Shown here: in pieces, positions 5,485 to 9,626 of the stretch
Layout: the number at the start of each line of letters is the position of its first letter
Position numbering within the stretch: the stretch's first letter is position 1
From: Thiomicrorhabdus sp.
GTDB taxonomy: Bacteria > Pseudomonadota > Gammaproteobacteria > Thiomicrospirales > Thiomicrospiraceae
Reading direction: 5' to 3'
Length of the DNA: 9,626 bases
NCBI GenBank assembly: GCA_015488565.1
Contig: WFNQ01000156.1
Coordinates: 1 to 9,626, forward strand
Notes under the pieces: generated by a model
The model's database searches: none
What the model saw: only the letters and a program-made list of their open reading frames with translations
Told to the model about the DNA's origin: nothing
Position numbers and translations under genes: made by a program

Positions 5485-7044
5485 ATGAAGCTTTTTAAAT
5501 TAACGGTTATTTGTGGCTCCGTTCTCTCTCTGGCGGGTTGTTTTTCAGCCGCTACAAATCCAGACACAACATATAAGCCCGCTATGTCAGCAGCGTATGT
5601 CGATTTATTAATTGAAAAGGCAAAAGCAGAAGAGCGTGCACGCGTGATGGCTGAGCTTGCTGAACAGAATAAGGACGATAAACGCTTTTCTGAGATTAAA
5701 ATAAATCAACTCGAGTCTAAAATTGAGCAGTTAAAAGAGCCGGAGGCACCTGAACCTGCTATTCCTCAAGAGGAAGAAGTGGTCGCGGTTGTCGAAACGA
5801 CTGAAAACAGCTCTTCAGATCCGTTGCTTGAACAGTGGAAAAATATTTATGCACAAGAAGAGCAGAAACCGGCCGTTGTGGAAGCGGCTAAACCACCAGT
5901 ACAACCTGCTGTGACTCAAGTCATAGAAGAAGTGATTGAACCGGCTGAGACAGCATACATTCAAGAAGAGACGTATAGCGAACCTGAACCGGATTATAAC
6001 GTGGTTTCGGAGACCTCAGAGCCCGTTGTATCTTCATCAACGATTGTTACAACAGCATCAACGAACTCATTTGATACAGTTATTCGTCAGTGTGTTGCTG
6101 GTCAAACGATTCCAAGCAATTATCAAGGGAACTTACCCGAAGTGTTGAATTCCAATGCACAACCCGGTGATTCAATTAAATTACCGACATTGTGTAAGTG
6201 GAGCCGCAGTCCTGAAATTATTGAAGCCTTACAATTGGCCTTAAGTGAGCGTGGTTTTTTAAAGCCAAGTCCTCCTTATGATTTAGAGGTGATTGATGGT
6301 ATTTGGGGGATTAACACCTTAAACTCCTTAATTAACTATCAAAAATCCAGAGGGTTGGCGTATGGTCAGCTGAGTATTGAGTCTTTGGTGGATTTAGGTG
6401 TGATTCAATATTCTGATATTGTGAACCGTAAAGGTTCTAAAAAAATGCTTAAGTCCGAAGTGCCACCTGATGTTGGCGCGATTGAAAAAGTAAAGCCAAC
6501 CCATAAAACGATACCTGCGGAGGCACCAAAAGTAGAGACCAAACCGGTACCTGTTATTGCACCTGAACCTAAAATCGCCCCCGTTGTTACTCCTGAAGTT
6601 GTACCAGAAGTGAAATCGGTTGTTGCGCCAGTCGTGGAGTCCAAACAGGTCGAAGTAAAACCTCCTGTGAAAACAGAGGGAACGAGTTCAGCACCTAAAT
6701 CGGTTAAATTTGAAAAAGCAGAGACGAAACACTGTTATGTTAATCAAGTGATTCCAGGAGATTATCGCGGTAAAATTGCAGAATTGGTTCAGAACAGTAA
6801 AGAGAGCAAGGTGGGCTATGTTCAAGAGTTGCCGACGTTGTGTAAAAAGGATCGTTCAACAGAGATTATTACTAAGTTGCAACGTGCTTTATATGGCTTA
6901 GGTTATTTGAAAGGGGGGGTTACTTCAATTAATGGTGTTTGGAATAAAAACACGCTAAATGCGGTGCGTGCTTATCAAAAAGATAAAGGGTTGGCTTATG
7001 GTCAACTGAGTATCGAAGTGTTAGAAACGTTAGGCGTACTGTAA
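5485..7044 (+). CDS. Outer-membrane lipoprotein with two cysteine-pair/peptidoglycan-binding modules
   Basis: No known gene name fits this 519-residue protein. The ATG at 5485 is chosen because GAAGG lies six bases upstream and it gives a clean lipoprotein signal: MKLFK, a hydrophobic stretch, and the lipobox LAGC with Cys19 as the lipidated residue. Phe at +2 argues for outer-membrane sorting. A charged, coiled-coil-like helix follows (about 28-75), then an acidic Pro/Val/Glu-rich linker (about 76-198). Module 1 (203-307), a second Pro/Val-rich linker (about 315-405) and module 2 (417-519) complete it. Each module has C-x(n)-IP-x2-Y-x-G, LPTLCK, then a PG_binding_1-like helical region ending in YQK...GLAYGQLSIE. 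No catalytic domain is visible. A periplasm-spanning envelope tether or scaffold that binds peptidoglycan is a reasonable inference. It stands alone, convergent with slyD. Confidence 0.85.
   Translation: MKLFKLTVICGSVLSLAGCFSAATNPDTTYKPAMSAAYVDLLIEKAKAEERARVMAELAEQNKDDKRFSEIKINQLESKIEQLKEPEAPEPAIPQEEEVVAVVETTENSSSDPLLEQWKNIYAQEEQKPAVVEAAKPPVQPAVTQVIEEVIEPAETAYIQEETYSEPEPDYNVVSETSEPVVSSSTIVTTASTNSFDTVIRQCVAGQTIPSNYQGNLPEVLNSNAQPGDSIKLPTLCKWSRSPEIIEALQLALSERGFLKPSPPYDLEVIDGIWGINTLNSLINYQKSRGLAYGQLSIESLVDLGVIQYSDIVNRKGSKKMLKSEVPPDVGAIEKVKPTHKTIPAEAPKVETKPVPVIAPEPKIAPVVTPEVVPEVKSVVAPVVESKQVEVKPPVKTEGTSSAPKSVKFEKAETKHCYVNQVIPGDYRGKIAELVQNSKESKVGYVQELPTLCKKDRSTEIITKLQRALYGLGYLKGGVTSINGVWNKNTLNAVRAYQKDKGLAYGQLSIEVLETLGVL
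6091..6405 (+). repeat. Lipoprotein module 1 (internal duplication)
   Basis: This stretch encodes residues 203-307. It begins at Cys203, has its second cysteine at 237 (LPTLCK), and continues as a PG-binding-like segment (EIIEALQLALSERGF, DGIWGINTLN). It closes with GLAYGQLSIESLVDLGV. It aligns end to end with module 2. Confidence 0.85.
6733..7041 (+). repeat. Lipoprotein module 2 (internal duplication)
   Basis: This stretch encodes residues 417-519, ending at the C-terminus. The cysteines are at 417 and 453 (LPTLCK again). IITKLQRALYGLGYL and NGVWNKNTLNAVRAYQ fit the PG_binding_1 pattern better than module 1 does. The end, GLAYGQLSIEVLETLGV, is nearly identical to module 1. A seven-G run lies inside (6913-6919). 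Confidence 0.85.
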
Positions 7045-7076
7045 GATATTATTTTAAACGTTTCTTTTAAAGCTTG

Positions 7077-7129
7077 AATCACCAGATAGAAAATGCTTAG
7101 ACTTGAATTTGTATTTCTATCTGGTGATT
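7077..7129. repeat. Perfect 16-base inverted repeat between lipoprotein gene and slyD
   Basis: AATCACCAGATAGAAA (7077-7092) and TTTCTATCTGGTGATT (7114-7129) are exact reverse complements around a 21-base interior. There is no T-tract next to it, and a separate full terminator follows six bases later. It might be a 3'-end stabilising hairpin, a protein-binding palindrome, or a small dispersed repeat. Confidence 0.75.
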
Positions 7130-7134
7130 AAGTA

Positions 7135-7176
7135 AGAATAAAAAAATCCCGTATCAAACGGGATTTTTTTTATTCT
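7135..7176. terminator. Bidirectional terminator between convergent genes
   Basis: ATCCCGT / ACGGGAT around an ATCAA loop, with seven A on the left and eight T on the right, forms a stem that extends to AGAAT/ATTCT with a single extra T. The symmetrical A and T tracts let it end the lipoprotein transcript (plus) and the slyD transcript (minus, stop 31 bases away). Confidence 0.92.
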
Positions 7177-7207
7177 AAATTTGTCTCTCTAAGAACAAAG
7201 AGCGTGT

Positions 7208-7687
7208 TTAGTGCTGATGTCCACCCGCCCCATGCGCATGACCATGCTCTAACTCTTCGGCGGTGGCATCACGTACTTCTTTGACTTCAACTTCAAATGT
7301 TAACTCAAGTCCGGCCATTGGGTGATTGCCGTCAACAGTGACTTGATCGCCTTCTACTGCGGTGATTTCTACCGAGTGCATTCCTTGTTCTGACTGAGCT
7401 TCAAAACGCATTCCCACTTCTAAGTTATCGACGCCTTGAAACATGTCGCTTGGAACGGTTTGAACCAATGTGTCTACACGTTCGCCATAGGCATCAGCCG
7501 CCGCAATGGTTGTGGTAAATTTGTCGCCTGTCGTTTTGCCTTCAAGTTGTGCTTCTAAGCCGGGGATTAAGTTGCCATGCCCTTGTAAGTAAGCCAGTGG
7601 GTTACCATCTGAGGCGTCCATTACGTCACCATCGGCATTGGTAAGAGTGTACTCAATAAGAGCGACTTTATCTTTTTTGATGTTCAT
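7208..7687 (-). CDS. slyD: SlyD-like FKBP-type peptidyl-prolyl isomerase
   Basis: SlyD is a cytoplasmic prolyl isomerase and chaperone that also binds nickel and helps hydrogenase maturation in E. coli. The 159-residue product follows SlyD throughout. The FKBP part has YLQGHGNLIPGLEAQLEG (about 33-50) and AADAYGERVD. An insert-in-flap domain covers roughly 70-120 (VPSDMFQGVDNLEVGMRF, VDGNHPMAGLELTFEVEV). A short His-rich tail, EHGHAHGAGGHQH, follows. The tail has five histidines and no cysteine, so it is shorter and less metal-rich than the long Cys/His tail of E. coli SlyD. The start at 7687 (MNIKKDK) is preferred over the ATG at 7696 because AAGGA lies nine bases before the former and directly abuts the latter. 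It is divergent from hemJ. Confidence 0.94.
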   Translation of the reverse strand: MNIKKDKVALIEYTLTNADGDVMDASDGNPLAYLQGHGNLIPGLEAQLEGKTTGDKFTTTIAAADAYGERVDTLVQTVPSDMFQGVDNLEVGMRFEAQSEQGMHSVEITAVEGDQVTVDGNHPMAGLELTFEVEVKEVRDATAEELEHGHAHGAGGHQH

Positions 7688-7696
7688 ACCTTTCAT

Positions 7697-7701
7697 TCCT
7701 T
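7697..7701 (-). promoter_or_regulatory. Ribosome-binding site deciding the slyD start
   Basis: On the minus strand AAGGA is followed at once by an ATG (7694-7696) and, nine bases later, by the ATG at 7685-7687. Only the second has a workable spacing, so the shorter protein is favoured. Confidence 0.65.
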
Positions 7702-7748
7702 ATATTAAAAAGAGGGAGAATTACGCTTAATTTTATTGCGATTAGAGG

Positions 7749-7754
7749 TATGAT
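7749..7754 (+). promoter_or_regulatory. Possible -10 box of the hemJ promoter
   Basis: TATGAT matches the sigma-70 -10 consensus at five of six positions and lies 48 bases before the hemJ ATG. No convincing -35 box is found at 16-18 bases upstream. The 114-base gap shared with slyD must contain both divergent promoters; I could not place the slyD promoter. Confidence 0.35.
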
Positions 7755-7801
7755 ACAGGCAAATTATTTTTAACTGTTATTTTTTTAAAGGAACCCTTTT
7801 T

Positions 7802-8218
7802 ATGTTGTGGCTTAAAACGTTTCATATTTTATTTATGATGTCTTGGATGGCGGGTATTTTTTACCTCCCTCGAATTTTTGTTCATTTTGTCGAAGGCAAA
7901 GAAGCAGGGCAAAATGTGGATCGTTTAGCGATTATGGCGCAAAAGTTATATAAGTTTATGACGCTAATGATGATGTTGGCTGTGGGGTCAGGTTTGGCTT
8001 TATGGTTAATATATTTTCAGACGGCTAGCGCATGGGTGCACGCTAAATTACTGGTGGTGGTCTTATTAGTTGTTTATCATCTTTGGTGCAAACGTCGTAT
8101 GAAGGAGATGCAAGAGGGGCATTTGGATCACAGTGGCGTCTATTACCGCTGGGCGAATGAAATACCGTTAGTTCTGGCGTTTATTATTTTAGTGCTTGTT
8201 GTCGTTAAACCTTTTTAA
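7802..8218 (+). CDS. hemJ: HemJ-type protoporphyrinogen IX oxidase
   Basis: HemJ (the UPF0093 family) oxidises protoporphyrinogen IX to protoporphyrin IX, the next-to-last step of heme synthesis, in the inner membrane. It replaces HemG or HemY in bacteria that lack those. The 138-residue product has the usual family length and start, LWLKTFHILFMMSWMAGIFYLPR, with the conserved His8 and the W-x-G-x3-YLPR pattern. About four membrane segments lie at residues 4-24, 52-72, 80-96 and 117-136; HAKLLVVVLLVVYH in the third and the RWANEIP loop before the fourth are also family-like. AAGGA nine bases before the ATG supports the start. It is a single-gene unit with its own terminator. The identification rests on motifs and is strong; activity is inferred from the family. 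Confidence 0.92.
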   Translation: MLWLKTFHILFMMSWMAGIFYLPRIFVHFVEGKEAGQNVDRLAIMAQKLYKFMTLMMMLAVGSGLALWLIYFQTASAWVHAKLLVVVLLVVYHLWCKRRMKEMQEGHLDHSGVYYRWANEIPLVLAFIILVLVVVKPF

Positions 8219-8240
8219 AGTAACCCAACATGCTTTTCTG

Positions 8241-8278
8241 AAACCCAGTTTTTCTTAGGTGAAAAACTGGGTTTTTTT
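8241..8278 (+). terminator. Rho-independent terminator after hemJ
   Basis: AAACCCAGTTTTTC (8241-8254) pairs perfectly with GAAAAACTGGGTTT (8261-8274) around a six-base loop, and seven T follow from 8272. It lies 22 bases after the hemJ stop and separates it from rimO. Confidence 0.93.
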
Positions 8279-8310
8279 ATGCATCCATATTCGTAAGGAT
8301 TTGGGATATA

Positions 8311-8323
8311 GGCTAAAATAGCC
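8311..8323 (+). promoter_or_regulatory. Possible rimO promoter -10 inside a small palindrome
   Basis: TAAAAT (8314-8319) resembles a -10 box 30 bases before the rimO ATG, with TTCGTA (8290-8295) as a weak -35 at 18 bases. The box lies within the perfect small palindrome GGCTA-AAA-TAGCC. The rimO ribosome-binding site is poor (only TGAG at 8337-8340). Confidence 0.35.
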
Positions 8324-8349
8324 TGAATTTAAAAAATGAGAATATATTT

Positions 8350-9626
8350 ATGTCTAAGCAGCAACCAACCATTGGTGTCGTGAGTTTAGGGTGTCCTAAA
8401 GCAACGGTGGATACCGAACGCATTTTAACTCAGTTACGTACCGAAGGGTATCGCTTAACCAACAGCTATGAAGACGCGGATGCGGTGATTGTGAACACCT
8501 GCGGTTTTATTGACAGTGCGGTTCAGGAGTCGTTAGATACCATTGGTGAAGCCTTAGAAGAGAATGGCAAGGTGATTGTAACGGGATGTTTGGGCGCAAG
8601 AGAGGAGCAAATTACCGAAGTACACCCTAAGGTATTGGCGGTCTCTGGCCCTGCGGCCTATGAAGAGGTGGTTTCGGCGATTCATGATGTGATTGCCCCT
8701 CCTGAACATAATCCCTTTACGGATTTAGTTCCCCCCCAAGGAATTAAGCTCACGCCAAAACACTATGCGTACCTTAAAATTTCAGAAGGCTGTAATCACC
8801 GTTGCACGTTTTGTATTATTCCTTCCATGCGAGGAGATTTAGTCAGTCGTCCCGTGGCAGACGTGGTGGCAGAGGCTAAGCGTTTGAAAGAGGCGGGCGT
8901 AAAAGAGCTACTGGTTGTTTCCCAAGATACCGCCGCTTATGGGGTGGACGTAAAATACAAAACGGATTTTGCCGAAGGTCGTCCAACCAAAACGTCCATG
9001 TTTGGACTATCAGAAGCCTTAGGAGAGTTGAATAAAGCAGGGGGGGAGAATTTTTGGATTCGCTTGCATTACGTTTACCCGTACCCCAATGTAGAAGAGG
9101 TAATTCCATTAATGCAGGAAGGTAAAATATTGCCTTATTTAGACATGCCATTGCAACACGCCAATGCACGCGTGCTTAAAGCGATGAAGCGTCCTGGAAA
9201 CGTTGAAAAAACCTTAGAGCGTATTAATAAGTGGCGTAAAGCGGTTCCTAACTTAACCATTCGCTCCACTTTTATTGTTGGTTTTCCAGGTGAGACCGAC
9301 GCCGAGTTTCAAGAATTATTGGACTTTTTACAGGCGGCGCAACTGGATCGTGTGGGCTGTTTTCAGTATTCACCTGTTGAAGGTGCTACCGCCAATGAGA
9401 TCGCCGAGCAAGTACCTGATGAAGTGAAGCAAGACCGCTTTGATCGTTTTATGCAAACACAACAAGCCATTAGTTTAGCTAAAATGCAGGCCAAGGTTGG
9501 GCAAGTAATGCAGGTCTTAGTTGATGAAGTGGTGGAAGAGGGTGCGGTGGCACGTTCGATGGCGGATGCACCTGAAATTGATGGACAAGTGTTTATTGAT
9601 GGTGCAAGCCACTTAGAAGCGGGGCA
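8350..9626 (+). CDS. rimO: Ribosomal protein S12 methylthiotransferase (3' end outside window)
   Basis: RimO is a radical-SAM enzyme that adds a methylthio group to the beta carbon of a conserved aspartate of ribosomal protein S12 (Asp88 in E. coli numbering). The 425 complete codons present begin MSKQQPTIGVVSLGCPK. The N-terminal methylthiotransferase domain carries three cluster cysteines: Cys15 (LGCPK), Cys51 (NTCGF) and Cys80 (TGCLG). The radical-SAM domain has CNHRCTFC (Cys148, 152 and 155) and RLHYVYPYP. The C-terminal part, from about 365, is the TRAM domain that contacts S12 (DEVVEEGAVARSMADAPEI). E. coli RimO has 441 residues, so only some 20 residues and the stop are missing. The KATVDTE after Cys15 is a normal variant. 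Two seven-base runs, C at 8731-8737 and G at 9040-9046, lie in frame. Identification is secure. Confidence 0.97.
   Translation, partial: MSKQQPTIGVVSLGCPKATVDTERILTQLRTEGYRLTNSYEDADAVIVNTCGFIDSAVQESLDTIGEALEENGKVIVTGCLGAREEQITEVHPKVLAVSGPAAYEEVVSAIHDVIAPPEHNPFTDLVPPQGIKLTPKHYAYLKISEGCNHRCTFCIIPSMRGDLVSRPVADVVAEAKRLKEAGVKELLVVSQDTAAYGVDVKYKTDFAEGRPTKTSMFGLSEALGELNKAGGENFWIRLHYVYPYPNVEEVIPLMQEGKILPYLDMPLQHANARVLKAMKRPGNVEKTLERINKWRKAVPNLTIRSTFIVGFPGETDAEFQELLDFLQAAQLDRVGCFQYSPVEGATANEIAEQVPDEVKQDRFDRFMQTQQAISLAKMQAKVGQVMQVLVDEVVEEGAVARSMADAPEIDGQVFIDGASHLEAG

Noticed and set aside
7077..7129. The 16-base inverted repeat as an integron attC or transposon end
   Set aside because: It lacks attC core motifs, and no integrase, transposase or target duplication is visible nearby.
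8876..9169. 97-codon minus-strand frame inside rimO
   Set aside because: RimO reads continuously through it on the plus strand with strong family motifs.

Overview
The window reads as ordinary chromosomal DNA of a gammaproteobacterium of modest GC content. The basis is the gammaproteobacterial form of several proteins: a B-type aconitase with a HEAT-like front end, SlyD with a His-rich tail, a RimO very close to the enterobacterial protein, and DjlA with its TM–TerB–J layout. A sulfur-oxidising lineage of the Thiomicrospira/Hydrogenovibrio type is possible, but that is only an impression. I see no prophage, insertion sequence, CRISPR array, tRNA or rRNA.

Layout from left to right. 1-663 is the 3' part of argG (arginine synthesis), closed by a strong terminator. 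768-2454 is a tight group of three plus-strand membrane-protein genes: pgpA (phosphatidylglycerophosphatase A), djlA (membrane-anchored J-domain co-chaperone) and an unrecognised 104-residue membrane protein. A hairpin and a roughly 100-base leader precede acnB (2586-5159, aconitase B), which has a structured 3' UTR and its own terminator. After a 183-base regulatory-looking gap comes a 519-residue outer-membrane lipoprotein (5485-7044) with two copies of a module made of a cysteine pair plus a peptidoglycan-binding-like domain. It converges on slyD (minus strand, 7208-7687) across a bidirectional terminator. hemJ (7802-8218) is divergent from slyD, ends at a textbook terminator, and is followed by rimO (8350 to the window edge, lacking only its last roughly 20 residues).

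The genes are mostly independent housekeeping units and not one system. The most unusual signals are below gene level. An eight-C tract forms the last codons of pgpA. By frame arithmetic, 7, 8 or 9 C would give a PgpA-DjlA fusion, separate genes, or an ATGA stop/start overlap. A near-perfect inverted repeat containing this tract matches the pgpA ribosome-binding region. Runs of seven or eight G or C are unexpectedly frequent throughout the window. The lipoprotein has an internally duplicated architecture, with a long inverted repeat around a possible promoter upstream. No convincing new defence or mobile system is visible.
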